Shown piece after piece: positions 1 through 8,339 of a DNA stretch of 64,000 bases. Location: contig CANKMT010000016.1 of the NCBI GenBank assembly GCA_947482825.1, forward strand, positions 1 through 64,000, given 5' to 3'. Below the pieces are notes generated by a model. The model was not told where the DNA came from and made no database searches. It worked only from the letters and a program-made list of their open reading frames with translations. Positions within the stretch are counted from its first letter, which is position 1. Each line of letters opens with the position of its first letter. Source of the DNA: Betaproteobacteria bacterium. GTDB taxonomy: Bacteria; Pseudomonadota; Gammaproteobacteria; Burkholderiales; SG8-39. Position numbers and translations under genes: made by a program.

Positions 1-1004
1 ATGCCGCGCATTGCGCAGATGGCGGCAATGTCGCCGCCCATCACGCCAGCGCCTACGACGTGCACGTGCTTGGCCACAAAGTCCGAGTCCTTGCCGAGGG
101 CCTTCAGCCTTTCCTGCAGGAAGAAGATGCGGATCAGGTTCTTGGTGGTCGGATGCGCGAACAACGCGTTGATCGAGTACGGTGCCGCAGTTTGTGATGC
201 GGGCTCGATGAACGGGTTGCCGTCATGCTTTTGCCAGAGGTCGAGGATCGCGTAGGGCGCCGGGTAATGCTCTTGCCGCGCGCGCTTGGCGACCTGTTTT
301 CTCGCCTGCGACACGACGAATCCGCGCAGCGGGCCGAGCATCATGCGCTGCATGAAGGCGAGTTCCTTCCGCGGCTTGGCCTCCAAGGTGACCATGCGCG
401 CGGTGTTCTCCAGCACACGCAATGGCACCGACTGGTCGGCCAGGCCCGCGCGCTTGGCGCGTCCGGCGTCGAGGGCTTTGCCGGTGAGAAGCATGTCGAG
501 CGCAGCCGCCGGGCCGATCTTCTTCGGCAGCCACTCGATGCCGTGCCATGCGGGCACGATGCCGAGCATGACTTCCGGAAACGCGAAGCGCGTGGCCGGG
601 TCGTCCAGGGCCACGATGTAGCGGCAGGCCAGCGCGAGTTCCAGCCCGCCGCCCATGCAGTAGCCGTTCACCATCGCAGTCGTCGGGAATGGCAGGTCGT
701 GCAGTTTTTGGAAGACATCCCAGCCTGCGCGCACGAAATCGAGGGCGTCCGCGGGCGTCGCGAATTTTGTGAATGCCTCGACGTCCGCTCCGGCGATGAA
801 GGAGGTCTTGGCCGAGCGGACGATCAGGCCCTTGGGCGACTGCGCTTTGATTGCGTCGAGCGCGGCCGAGAGCTCATCGATCGCCTCGCGCGAAAACGTG
901 TTGGTCGATTCGCCCTGCTTGTCGAACGTGAGCCAGACGAGGCCTTGGGCGTCCTGCTCGTGGCGCCAGTGCTTGAAGAGTGTGTTGGTGTCTGCGCGAT
1001 CCAT
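1..1004 (-). CDS. Enoyl-CoA hydratase / 3-hydroxyacyl-CoA dehydrogenase (FadB/FadJ type), C-terminus outside window
   Basis: This is the multifunctional alpha subunit of fatty-acid beta-oxidation, which hydrates enoyl-CoA and then oxidises the L-3-hydroxyacyl-CoA with NAD. The 334 visible residues hold a whole crotonase domain: oxyanion-hole segments SFIAGADVEAF near residue 68 and GYCMGGGLELAL near 114, and FPEVMLGIVP near 142. The start of the NAD-binding fold, VVGAGVMGG, lies near 320. The gene runs off the left window edge, so most of the dehydrogenase domain is not seen, and it is absent from the ORF track for that reason. The ATG lies two bases after the thiolase stop, so the two are co-transcribed subunits of one complex. 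Whether it is FadB or FadJ cannot be settled here. Confidence 0.93.
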   Translation of the reverse strand, partial: MDRADTNTLFKHWRHEQDAQGLVWLTFDKQGESTNTFSREAIDELSAALDAIKAQSPKGLIVRSAKTSFIAGADVEAFTKFATPADALDFVRAGWDVFQKLHDLPFPTTAMVNGYCMGGGLELALACRYIVALDDPATRFAFPEVMLGIVPAWHGIEWLPKKIGPAAALDMLLTGKALDAGRAKRAGLADQSVPLRVLENTARMVTLEAKPRKELAFMQRMMLGPLRGFVVSQARKQVAKRARQEHYPAPYAILDLWQKHDGNPFIEPASQTAAPYSINALFAHPTTKNLIRIFFLQERLKALGKDSDFVAKHVHVVGAGVMGGDIAAICAMRG

Positions 1005-1006
1005 GG

Positions 1007-2311
1007 TCACAGTGCCTCGACTAACATTGCGCCGCCGAGGCCGCCGCCGATGCAGATGCTGGCGATACCGCGCTTCGCGTTGTTGCGTTTCAGGACTTTG
1101 AGCAGGTGCAGGACGATCCGCGCGCCGGAGGAGCCGACCGGGTGGCCGAGCGCCACCGCGCCGCCGTCGACGTTGAGTTTCGATTCGTCGACGGCACCCA
1201 TTGCGCCATCGAGGCCGAGCTGCTCCTTGCAGTATTTCTCGTCCTTCCACGCGGCGATGCAGCCAAGCACCTGCGCGGCGAAGGCCTCGTTGATTTCGAT
1301 GTAGTCGAGGTCCTGGAGGCCGAGGTTGTTGCGCTTCAGGATCGGTGTTGCCGCATGCACCGGGCCGAGGCCCATCTGCGCGGGGTCGAGCCCCGCCCAT
1401 TCGGTGTCGACGATCTGGCCGATCGGCGTGAGATCGTGCCGCTTGAGCGCCTCCTCGTCGGCGAGCAGCACCCAGGCCGCGCCATCCGTGATCTGCGAGG
1501 AATTCCCCGGCGTGACGTTGCCGAACTTGCGGTCGAAAAAGGGCTTGAGCTTGGCGAGGTTTGCAACCGACGAGTCGCGCCGCACGCCGTCGTCCAGCGA
1601 GTACGCATTGCCGGCGCTGTCGTAGACCGCCTCGACTTCGCCGCCGCCCGGGGCAAGGTAGCCGGCGTCCTGCGCCGCGGCCACGCGCAGGTGCGAACGC
1701 ACCGAGAATTCGTCCATCTGCGCCCGCGTGATGCCGAAGCGGTGCGCGAGATTCTCAGCGGTTTGGCCCATCAGCAATCCAACCATGGGATCGGTGAGGC
1801 CTTTCATGATCGCGATGACCGGCGCGAGATAGCCGAGCTTGAGCTTGGCAAGCTGGGAAACCCTTTGCCCGGTCGATTTCGCGGCGTACCAGTTGGCGAG
1901 CCAAAGCACCATCGCGTCCGAGAAGAGGAGCGGCGCGCGGGAGAGCGCGTCGCTCCCGCCCGCCATCACGAGGTGCGAGCGCCCGGCGAGGATGTTGTTG
2001 ATGCCGGAATCGATCGCCTGCATGCCGGAGGCGCAGTTGCGCATCACGGTCCAGCCGGGCACTTTCTGGCCGCATCCCATGCGCATTGCGACGACGCGGC
2101 CGATGTTGACTTCGTCGGCGGAGGGCGATGCGCAACCGAGGATCACCTCGTCGAGTTCGGTCGGCGAGAACGCCTGCCGCATGAGCAACGCGCGCCCGGA
2201 CTGCGTGGCGAGGTCGCCTGCCGAGAACGGCCCGGGCTTGTTGCGGGCCTTGAGGAACGGCGAGCGTGCGCCGTCTACGATGAAGATCGGTCTGGATAGT
2301 GCGCTGGCCAT
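1007..2311 (-). CDS. Acetyl-CoA C-acyltransferase (3-ketoacyl-CoA thiolase, FadA/FadI type)
   Basis: This thiolase cleaves 3-ketoacyl-CoA with CoA in the last step of beta-oxidation. The 434-residue protein has the nucleophile loop RNCASGMQAI with Cys93, the EINEAFA motif, GHPVGSSGAR with the catalytic His, and the C-terminal CIGGGLGGAM segment with the second Cys. The length is closer to FadI-type thiolases (about 430 residues) than to FadA (about 390). It sits between fadE and the hydratase/dehydrogenase gene on the same strand and is probably its beta-subunit partner. The 78-bp gap to fadE shows no obvious terminator. Confidence 0.95.
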   Translation of the reverse strand: MASALSRPIFIVDGARSPFLKARNKPGPFSAGDLATQSGRALLMRQAFSPTELDEVILGCASPSADEVNIGRVVAMRMGCGQKVPGWTVMRNCASGMQAIDSGINNILAGRSHLVMAGGSDALSRAPLLFSDAMVLWLANWYAAKSTGQRVSQLAKLKLGYLAPVIAIMKGLTDPMVGLLMGQTAENLAHRFGITRAQMDEFSVRSHLRVAAAQDAGYLAPGGGEVEAVYDSAGNAYSLDDGVRRDSSVANLAKLKPFFDRKFGNVTPGNSSQITDGAAWVLLADEEALKRHDLTPIGQIVDTEWAGLDPAQMGLGPVHAATPILKRNNLGLQDLDYIEINEAFAAQVLGCIAAWKDEKYCKEQLGLDGAMGAVDESKLNVDGGAVALGHPVGSSGARIVLHLLKVLKRNNAKRGIASICIGGGLGGAMLVEAL

Positions 2312-2389
2312 GGCCGGCTCCCCCTTATGGAATTGCTGTAACGCGCGGTGTCCCGCGCCCCGTGCACTGATGCGCCAAGCCGCGCCCGG

Positions 2390-4744
2390 TCAGGCCGCCC
2401 TGGCGATGGCCGGCCGGCTGTCTTCGAGCCTGGCGAGCGTTTCGGCGCGGCCGAAGTCCTGCGGGAAATCGTCGACTTTGATCACGCCCTTGCGCAAGGT
2501 TTCCTTCTTCTGCCAGAGCGTGAACTCTTCGGCGCTGATGAAGCCTTTGTCGCGGGCGAGAGTTGCGAGGTCATCCTGCATGCGGCGCTCGAGCTTGCCG
2601 GACCTGACCGCCTCGCGCAGCTTCTTTTCGATCGGCTCGCAGGCGATCGTGGCGAGGAATGCGGCCTCGAGCTGCCCGGTGGGGTCGGCTTCGGACTTGG
2701 ACAGGTACATGCCCGTGGTCAGGCGGTCGCGTGCGGCGGAAGGCGCGAGCAGCAGCGAGGCGCACTGGTGGTTCAACTCGTCGGAGGGCGGCGCGAAGCG
2801 CCTTCCAAGCGGGAACAGCACGACGCGCAGACCCGCGGCCACGACACGGCTTGGGAAGTTGGCGATCACCCCGTCGAGCGCCTGCTGCGCCTGGTAGAGG
2901 ATGTCCTGCATCGCGTAGTGCACCATCGGGAGGTCTTCGGCGGGACGGCCGGTGTCCTCGAACCGCTTCAACGTCGCGCTGCCCAGATAGAGCATGGAAA
3001 GGGCGTCGCCAAGGCGACCGGAAATCTTTTCCTTTCTCTTGAGCGCGCCACCCAGAACCAGCATCGACACATCCGCGAGGAATGCAAACGCCGCCGAGAT
3101 CCGCGAGAGATCCTTGTAGTACCCGCGCGTTTCGGGCGCCGCGAGCTCGGGCGCCGAAGCGAAAGCCGATCCGGTCAGCGCGTGGAAGAACGCGCGCAGC
3201 TGGTTGCCCGCGGTGTGGACGATGTGCCCGGAGAGCGCGCGGTCGAATTCGATCGAGCCGGCCGCACGGTCTTCGTTCTTGGCCGCGAGCATTTCGCGCA
3301 ACACGTAGGGATGGCATCGGATCGCGCCCTGGCCGAACACGATCAGGGTGCGCGTGAGAATGTTGGCGCCCTCCACCGTGATCCCGACCGGGATCACCTG
3401 GTAGCCGCGGCCGACCCAGTTGTTGGGCCCCAGGCAGATGCCCTTGCCGCCATGGATGTCCATTGCGTCGTCGACGACCTTGCGCACGCGCTCGGTCATG
3501 TGCAGCTTCATGATCGCGGAAACCACCGAGGGCTTTTCGCCGGCGTCTACCGCGCCTGCCGTCATGATTCGCGCGGCATCCATCATGTAGGCGTTGGCGC
3601 CGATGCGCCCGAGCGCTTCCTCGACGCCTTCGAGCTTGCCGATCGGCGTCCTGAATTGGCTCCTCACGCGGGCATAGGCGCCCGTGTAACGCGCCATCGC
3701 CTTGGCTCCACCCACCGAAGAGGTCGGCAGCGAGATCGCGCGGCCCGCGGCGAGGCAGTTCATGAGCATCATCCAGCCTTTGCCGGCGTACTCGCGTCCG
3801 CCGATGATCCACTCCAGCGGCATGAACACATCCTTGCCCGAGTTCGGTCCGTTCTGGAACACCGCGTTCAGCGGCAGGTGGCGGCGGCCGATATTCACCC
3901 CCGGAGTGTTGGTCGGAACAAGCGCGCACGTGATGCCGAGGTCCTCACGTCCGCCGAACTGCGCACCAAGCAGCTTTTCCGGGTCGTAGAGGCGAAACGC
4001 GAGGCCCAGCAGCGTGGCCACCGGCCCGAGCGTGATGTAGCGCTTGTCCCAGGTGACGCGCATGCCGAGCGTTTCCTTGCCTTGCCACATTCCCTTGCAA
4101 ACGATGCCGAAGTCGGGAATCGAGGCGGCATCCGAACCCGCTTCCGGGTTCGTGAGCGCAAAGCATGGAACCTCCTGTCCCCTGGCCAGGCGCGGCAGGT
4201 AATAGTTCTTCTGTTCTTCGGTCCCGTAGTGCAGCAGCAACTCGGCGGGTCCGAGCGAATTGGGCACCATCACGCTGACCGAGGCGGCGTTCGAGCGGGT
4301 CGCGAGTTTCATGACCACGGCCGAGTGGGCGAGGGCCGAGAACTGCAGCCCGCCGTACTTCTTCGGGATGATCATGCCGAGGAAGCCCTTGTCCTTGATG
4401 TATTGCCAGACCTGGGGCGGCAGGTCGTAGCTCTCGTGCGTGATCTCCCAGTCGTTGGTCATCGCGCAAAGCTCTTCGCAGGGGCCGTCGAGGAAGGCCT
4501 GTTCTTCGGCCGTCAGGCGCGCTTCCGGCGTGCGCAACAGCTTGTCCCAGTCGGGTTTGCCGGAGAACAGGTCGCCGTCCCACCAGACCGTGCCGGCGTC
4601 GATCGCTTCCTTCTCGGTCTGCGACATGTCCGGCAGGATGCGCCGGTACAACGAGAGGACCGGATTGCTGAAGACCGCGCGCCGCAGTGGAGGCACCAGG
4701 GCGATGGCCGCAAGGATTGCAACGATGATCAGGATGGCTGTCAT
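2390..4744 (-). CDS. fadE: FadE-type acyl-CoA dehydrogenase
   Basis: This FAD enzyme makes the first double bond in acyl-CoA beta-oxidation. At 784 residues it has the long FadE architecture, about twice a typical acyl-CoA dehydrogenase. An N-terminal hydrophobic segment (residues about 2-20) is followed by a region including [17 protein letters not shown], the central dehydrogenase fold with [18 protein letters not shown], a helical domain with [18 protein letters not shown], and a C-terminal DUF1974-like extension of about 250 residues. The start follows the psrA gene by 45 bp on the same strand. Its place in a psrA-fadE-thiolase-hydratase order supports fatty-acid control by PsrA. Confidence 0.95.
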   Translation of the reverse strand: MTAILIIVAILAAIALVPPLRRAVFSNPVLSLYRRILPDMSQTEKEAIDAGTVWWDGDLFSGKPDWDKLLRTPEARLTAEEQAFLDGPCEELCAMTNDWEITHESYDLPPQVWQYIKDKGFLGMIIPKKYGGLQFSALAHSAVVMKLATRSNAASVSVMVPNSLGPAELLLHYGTEEQKNYYLPRLARGQEVPCFALTNPEAGSDAASIPDFGIVCKGMWQGKETLGMRVTWDKRYITLGPVATLLGLAFRLYDPEKLLGAQFGGREDLGITCALVPTNTPGVNIGRRHLPLNAVFQNGPNSGKDVFMPLEWIIGGREYAGKGWMMLMNCLAAGRAISLPTSSVGGAKAMARYTGAYARVRSQFRTPIGKLEGVEEALGRIGANAYMMDAARIMTAGAVDAGEKPSVVSAIMKLHMTERVRKVVDDAMDIHGGKGICLGPNNWVGRGYQVIPVGITVEGANILTRTLIVFGQGAIRCHPYVLREMLAAKNEDRAAGSIEFDRALSGHIVHTAGNQLRAFFHALTGSAFASAPELAAPETRGYYKDLSRISAAFAFLADVSMLVLGGALKRKEKISGRLGDALSMLYLGSATLKRFEDTGRPAEDLPMVHYAMQDILYQAQQALDGVIANFPSRVVAAGLRVVLFPLGRRFAPPSDELNHQCASLLLAPSAARDRLTTGMYLSKSEADPTGQLEAAFLATIACEPIEKKLREAVRSGKLERRMQDDLATLARDKGFISAEEFTLWQKKETLRKGVIKVDDFPQDFGRAETLARLEDSRPAIARAA

Positions 4745-4789
4745 GGACGTCTCCTTCGAGGATGGCTTGAACGCGCTGCTTATCGGCTC

Positions 4790-5479
4790 TTAGGCGGCCT
4801 TGCGGACGGTATTCGACGACGAGCCGGGCATCGGGGCGAGCAGCCCGGCAATAAGGAACTGGACGAGGCGCTCCTGCAGCGCTCGCGAATCGTGGCGGTC
4901 TTCGGGCTTGAAGCCGGCGATGAGCTGCACCGTGTCGGTGGCCGCGAGCGTGTACGAAAGCGTGCCGAACATGAAGTGCATGCGCCAGAACAGTTCCCCG
5001 CTTGGCAGTTCGGGCAGCGCCCTTGCAAAGGCGGCCTTGAAGCGCTCCATCGTGCCGGCATACATGCCGCCGATCAAGGTACGGATCGGCTTGGACGGTT
5101 CGGTGTACGTACGGCCTAGCAGGCGCACGAAATTGCGCCCGCCGTTCCTGCTGTCCTCGATCATCGATAGCGATTCGCCAATGAAGGCGCGGATGATCGC
5201 TTCGGGCGACAGGGGCTTGCCGCGGGCCTCTTTCTCGAGGCGGTCGAGTTCCGCGAGGCGGGCCGCGTTCATGGGGTCGAGGCGCCGCTGGAAGACCGCT
5301 TCGATCAGCGCGTCCTTGGAGCCGAAGTGGTAGTTGACTGCGGCGAGGTTCACGCCGGCTTTGGTGGTCAGCAGGCGCATCGAGGCGCCTTCGAATCCGT
5401 GCTGCATGAACAATTCTTCTGCGGCATCGAGGATGCGGCGGCGGGTTTCGTGCTGGGGTTTTACGGCGCGTAGCGTCAT
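4790..5479 (-). CDS. psrA: TetR-family fatty-acid-responsive repressor, PsrA-like
   Basis: The 229-residue regulator has an N-terminal TetR helix-turn-helix (residues about 10-55) with TTKAGVNLAAVNYHFGSKDAL, very close to that of PsrA, the acyl-CoA-sensing repressor of beta-oxidation genes in gammaproteobacteria and betaproteobacteria. The rest is the ligand-binding helical domain. The ORF track starts at 5512, but that codon lies inside the operator palindrome, so the internal ATG at 5479 is the better start. It is first in the psrA-fadE-thiolase-hydratase operon and probably represses itself and the operon through the box at 5508-5525, with long-chain acyl-CoA relieving repression. PsrA identity is inferred from HTH likeness, operator and context. 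Confidence 0.85.
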   Translation of the reverse strand: MTLRAVKPQHETRRRILDAAEELFMQHGFEGASMRLLTTKAGVNLAAVNYHFGSKDALIEAVFQRRLDPMNAARLAELDRLEKEARGKPLSPEAIIRAFIGESLSMIEDSRNGGRNFVRLLGRTYTEPSKPIRTLIGGMYAGTMERFKAAFARALPELPSGELFWRMHFMFGTLSYTLAATDTVQLIAGFKPEDRHDSRALQERLVQFLIAGLLAPMPGSSSNTVRKAA

Positions 5480-5507
5480 GGGAGATCGGCAACGGAGTGG
5501 TTGATAT

Positions 5508-5525
5508 TTCAAACGAACGTTTGAA
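5508..5525. promoter_or_regulatory. PsrA-type operator palindrome
   Basis: The sequence ttcaaacgaacgtttgaa is an inverted repeat with 8-bp arms around a 2-bp centre. It contains CAAAC-N4-GTTTG, which fits the published PsrA box pattern (G/C)AAAC-N2-4-GTTT(G/C). It lies 29 bp upstream of the chosen psrA ATG, where an autoregulatory site is expected. Assignment to PsrA is inference. Confidence 0.8.
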
Positions 5526-5576
5526 TCATACTGATTGCGTCGAACCCGGTCAATCCCCGCGGGATGGAGAGACCGC

Positions 5577-6728
5577 TTAGTCGTCCAGCCCGGTCATGCC
5601 CTTGCGGTGCGCCAACAACTTCGAGCCGGCGATCCGAAAGGCTACTTTGCCCGGCCAGGCGAGAGTCCCCGCCTGCCTGCGGCTGAAAAGGATGCCGTCG
5701 GTGCGGGCGAGGATCTGTGTCCTTGCCTTGGGTCCGCGCGGATCCATCGGATCGATCACTTCGCACACCGCCATGCCTCTGCGCACGCGGGCACCCTTGG
5801 CGAGGTGGTACACGAGGATTCCGGGCTTCGGGCAGTAGCCCACATCCATGCCGCCGATGGGCGTCGCCGCGGTCTTGAGCCTGGGCAGCGGCCCCGCACG
5901 GCCGGCAATCAACCCGCGACGCACGAGAAAGCGATAGAGGTTGAGCGCATCCGATTCGCCAAGGGCGTGGCTGACCTCATGCTGGCTGCGATATTCGACA
6001 GTGGCCGCAAGGCACGCCTGCGGGATGTTTGCGCCGGGAAAGCGTTCGGCCAGCCTCGACCACAAAGCACTATTGGCGCCGAAGAAAGTGAGGGTCGTTG
6101 GGTAGGGATCGTTGTACATGGTCGCGTCGACGCGCAGATCGGCGGCCAGCGCCTGTGCAGCGCCCGGCCAGTCACGGCGCGAGATAAACAGGTGGAGGAT
6201 GGCCTCCGAGTCGCAGTGCAGGTCGAGCACGATGTCGGCATCGACCGACAGTTTCATCATTTCGGTCCTGAGCACCTGCAACTCGTTGACCGGTTTCATG
6301 GCGCGGAGCGCAGCCAGGGCGGCTGCGCGGATCATCGCGATGTTGTCGCGCGCGTTCCGCCCGAGATTGGCGCCAACGCGGTCGGCCACGGCGCCCGAAA
6401 GGTCGTGCCAGTTGCGGTTGAAGTTTTCGCGGCCGAAGAAATCGTACCGGCCCAGGTGGTTGTTAAAGCTCACCTGCGACATCCCGATCGGGTTGACTGC
6501 CGGCACCACCACGATTTCGCCCTTGATCCTGCCGAGCCGGTCCGCCTCTGCCAGCATCGGCATGAGGTGGTGCAGCGCCATGGCGCCGGGGAATTCATTG
6601 GCGTGGATGGCTGCTTGGAGATACGCCTTGGGACGCGCGCCGGATTTGCCGAAGCGGTGAAAAGCAATGACCCGTTGGGTGCCGGGTGTCATCGAGGGCA
6701 GGGCTATCAATCCTTTCAGGCGGGCCAA
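5577..6728 (-). CDS. Succinylglutamate desuccinylase/aspartoacylase-family zinc hydrolase
   Basis: This 383-residue protein of the M14-related AstE/AspA family would hydrolyse an N-acyl amino acid or similar amide in the cytoplasm. Zinc-site motifs are visible: AIHANEFPGA with H42 and E45, and VLDLHCDSE with H171. A likely catalytic Glu lies in TVEYRSQHE near residue 247. The C-terminal region (about 290-375) resembles the beta-rich domain of this family. No signal peptide is seen. It lies upstream of psrA on the same strand, with a 51-bp gap containing the PsrA operator. The substrate is not deducible, and no arginine-succinyltransferase genes are nearby, so it is probably not AstE itself. 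Confidence 0.85.
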   Translation of the reverse strand: MARLKGLIALPSMTPGTQRVIAFHRFGKSGARPKAYLQAAIHANEFPGAMALHHLMPMLAEADRLGRIKGEIVVVPAVNPIGMSQVSFNNHLGRYDFFGRENFNRNWHDLSGAVADRVGANLGRNARDNIAMIRAAALAALRAMKPVNELQVLRTEMMKLSVDADIVLDLHCDSEAILHLFISRRDWPGAAQALAADLRVDATMYNDPYPTTLTFFGANSALWSRLAERFPGANIPQACLAATVEYRSQHEVSHALGESDALNLYRFLVRRGLIAGRAGPLPRLKTAATPIGGMDVGYCPKPGILVYHLAKGARVRRGMAVCEVIDPMDPRGPKARTQILARTDGILFSRRQAGTLAWPGKVAFRIAGSKLLAHRKGMTGLDD

Positions 6729-6798
6729 GGTATCTCCTAAGTTCTGGATGGCAAGATCGATTTTCGGGAAAAGCCGATTCGGAACTGCCTGCGCCGGA

Positions 6799-6945
6799 TC
6801 ACTGAATCACCTCGTCCGCGCGCAGCAGCACCGACTGCGGGATCGTGGGTGCAAGGGCCTTCGTAGTCTTGCGATTAATGACCGGTTCGAATGCAGTGGG
6901 CTGCTCCACCGGCAGGCATGGAGCCCCGTTCAACCCAAGCCGGGA
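6799..6945 (-). pseudogene. C-terminal remnant of an ABC transporter substrate-binding protein (PF04392 type)
   Basis: Read on the minus strand, this stretch encodes about 40 residues ending in [14 protein letters not shown] and a TGA stop. This is the hallmark C-terminus of uncharacterised ABC substrate-binding proteins, whose consensus ends [20 protein letters not shown]. The preceding [20 protein letters not shown] also fits. Nothing upstream (plus coordinates above 6945) continues the family, and no permease or ATPase partner follows, so this is the last scrap of a deleted gene. It overlaps no real gene. The rest of the 6729-7053 interval shows nothing else I can support. Confidence 0.75.
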
Positions 6946-7053
6946 GTCAGTCTACGCCCTCAGCGGCGGGCAAGGTTCGGACCAGGATTTTCGATCGAGC
7001 ATTGCTTTGGGACCGGAAGGGGTGCTGTGGATGCAGGAAGATCCGGCTACCGC

Positions 7054-7081
7054 GTTTCGAATAGATGGATATAATCGAAAC
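7054..7081 (+). promoter_or_regulatory. Promoter -10 with flanking inverted repeat, antitoxin operon
   Basis: A perfect TATAAT lies at 7070-7075, 36 bp before the antitoxin ATG. It is embedded in an inverted repeat: gtttcga at 7054-7060 and tcgaaac at 7075-7081. This layout suits autorepression by the HTH antitoxin just downstream. No good -35 is visible at 17-bp spacing, so the promoter call is moderate. Confidence 0.5.
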
Positions 7082-7110
7082 ATAAAAACGGCCTAGAAAG
7101 GAGATTTCGC

Positions 7111-7560
7111 ATGCGTCCAACAACTGCTGCACCACCGCGTACCAAACGCGCGCCAGCCCTGCGAGGGGCTTGCGAGAAATCCGCTCGCTCTGTCGTTTCG
7201 GTTATCCGTCGTACAACCGCGGGCAAGACATCTCCCGCTGCCCTGATCGACCTGGTCGATTCGCTGACCGGCGTTATCGAGCGGACAGCGGAATTGCTCC
7301 TCGCCGGCAAACACGTCCGTGTCGTCGAGGACGATGAAGCCATGACTACCCAGAATGCGGCGGACCTCCTCAATGTCTCGCGCCCTCATCTGGTCAAGTT
7401 GCTCGAGACGGGACAAATTCCCCAGCTACCCAAAGTAGGTCGCCATCGTCGCGTTGCCCGGGTTGCCGTGCTCAAGTACAAGCGTGCCCGGGATGCGCAG
7501 CGCGAATCGGCGCTCAAGAAACTAGCCGCTCTCTCGCAACGCCATCGTCTCGGCTATTGA
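7111..7560 (+). CDS. HTH (excisionase/MerR-like) antitoxin of a PIN toxin pair
   Basis: The 149-residue protein has a C-terminal helix-turn-helix of the excisionase type: TTQNAADLLNVSRPHLVKLL, residues about 79-98, followed by the wing KVGRHRRVARVAVLKYK. The first 70 residues are basic and low-complexity. The ribosome site aaaggaga sits 7 bp before the ATG. The PIN-domain gene starts 2 bp after its stop, the usual order for this antitoxin/toxin family. It probably binds the inverted repeat around the -10 to repress its own operon and neutralises the PIN ribonuclease. Function is inferred from domain and context. Confidence 0.75.
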   Translation: MRPTTAAPPRTKRAPALRGACEKSARSVVSVIRRTTAGKTSPAALIDLVDSLTGVIERTAELLLAGKHVRVVEDDEAMTTQNAADLLNVSRPHLVKLLETGQIPQLPKVGRHRRVARVAVLKYKRARDAQRESALKKLAALSQRHRLGY

Positions 7561-7562
7561 CG

Positions 7563-8138
7563 GTGCCGCCGGTTGTCGTGCTGGATGCCTGTGTCCTCTA
7601 TCCGGCAGCACAGCGCGACCTCTTCATGTGGCTGGCGGCGGGAGGCGCGATTCGCGCGCATTGAACGAACGAAATCCACGACGAGTGGATACGCAATGTC
7701 GAGCGCGACTTCGGTGTTGCAGGCAGCGTTCTGGATCGCGTGCGCAAGCTTATGGATCGGGCGGATGGCGACGCGTTGATCGGCAGATATCGCCAGCACG
7801 AGCGATTGTTTCCAAGAACCGATGCCAAGGATCGTCATGTCGCCGCGGCTGCGGTCGCCGCGCGCAAGCGCTCGGGTGCCGACATCGTCACCATCATCAC
7901 CTGGAATCTCGCGGATTTCGATCGAACTGAACTAACGCAGGCCGGAGTGGCAGCCGAGAATCCGGATGATTTCCTGTATCGCCTGCTTGCAGATTCACCG
8001 GCAATGGTCTTTGCGGCATTCACGCGAATGCGCGACAACCTCCGGAACCCTTCCAAAACGACACGGGAGTGTGCGGACACGCTTGCCGGACAAGGATTGA
8101 AGAGGTTTGCGCGGACGATCTCGGCAATGCTCGAATGA
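7563..8138 (+). pseudogene. PIN-domain ribonuclease toxin interrupted by an in-frame TGA
   Basis: One frame from GTG 7563 to the stop at 8136-8138 encodes a PIN toxin of 191 codons. VVVLDACVLYP carries the first catalytic Asp, NEIHDEWIRNV an acidic residue, DAKDRHVAAAA the third, and ITWNLADF the fourth. It is broken only by TGA at 7662-7664, in the position where the family usually has Trp (TGG) before the IHDEW helix. Everything after the stop stays in frame and conserved. It could be a recent TGG-to-TGA mutation that inactivates the toxin, or a sequencing error. The ORF track shows only the tail, starting at 7740. Confidence 0.75.
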
Positions 8139-8339
8139 TCCGGTGGCATCTGGGCCGCAGGGTGCCCGGGCCCGCCGAGCGGAGCCCGCCTGTGCAAGCC
8201 CCCGAACCTCCGCGCAGGCAGTCAGTCGGTCTTTCGCAGTCCGGAGAGCAGGTATACCATCGCTTCGGCTCCGGCGTCTGCCACGCTGGGTGAGTGGCGC
8301 ATTCGAGGCAGTCAACAACTGCTCGCGAGGGAGAACTCC

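Noticed and set aside
2348-5119. 923-codon plus-strand ORF opposite fadE
   Set aside because: It is the antisense of fadE and psrA; its translation is Arg-, Gly- and His-rich with no domain, as expected of a GC-rich shadow frame.
7662-7664. Selenocysteine or UGA recoding in the PIN toxin
   Set aside because: The family has Trp at this place, no catalytic need for Sec, and no SECIS-like hairpin was evident; simple mutation or error is far more likely.
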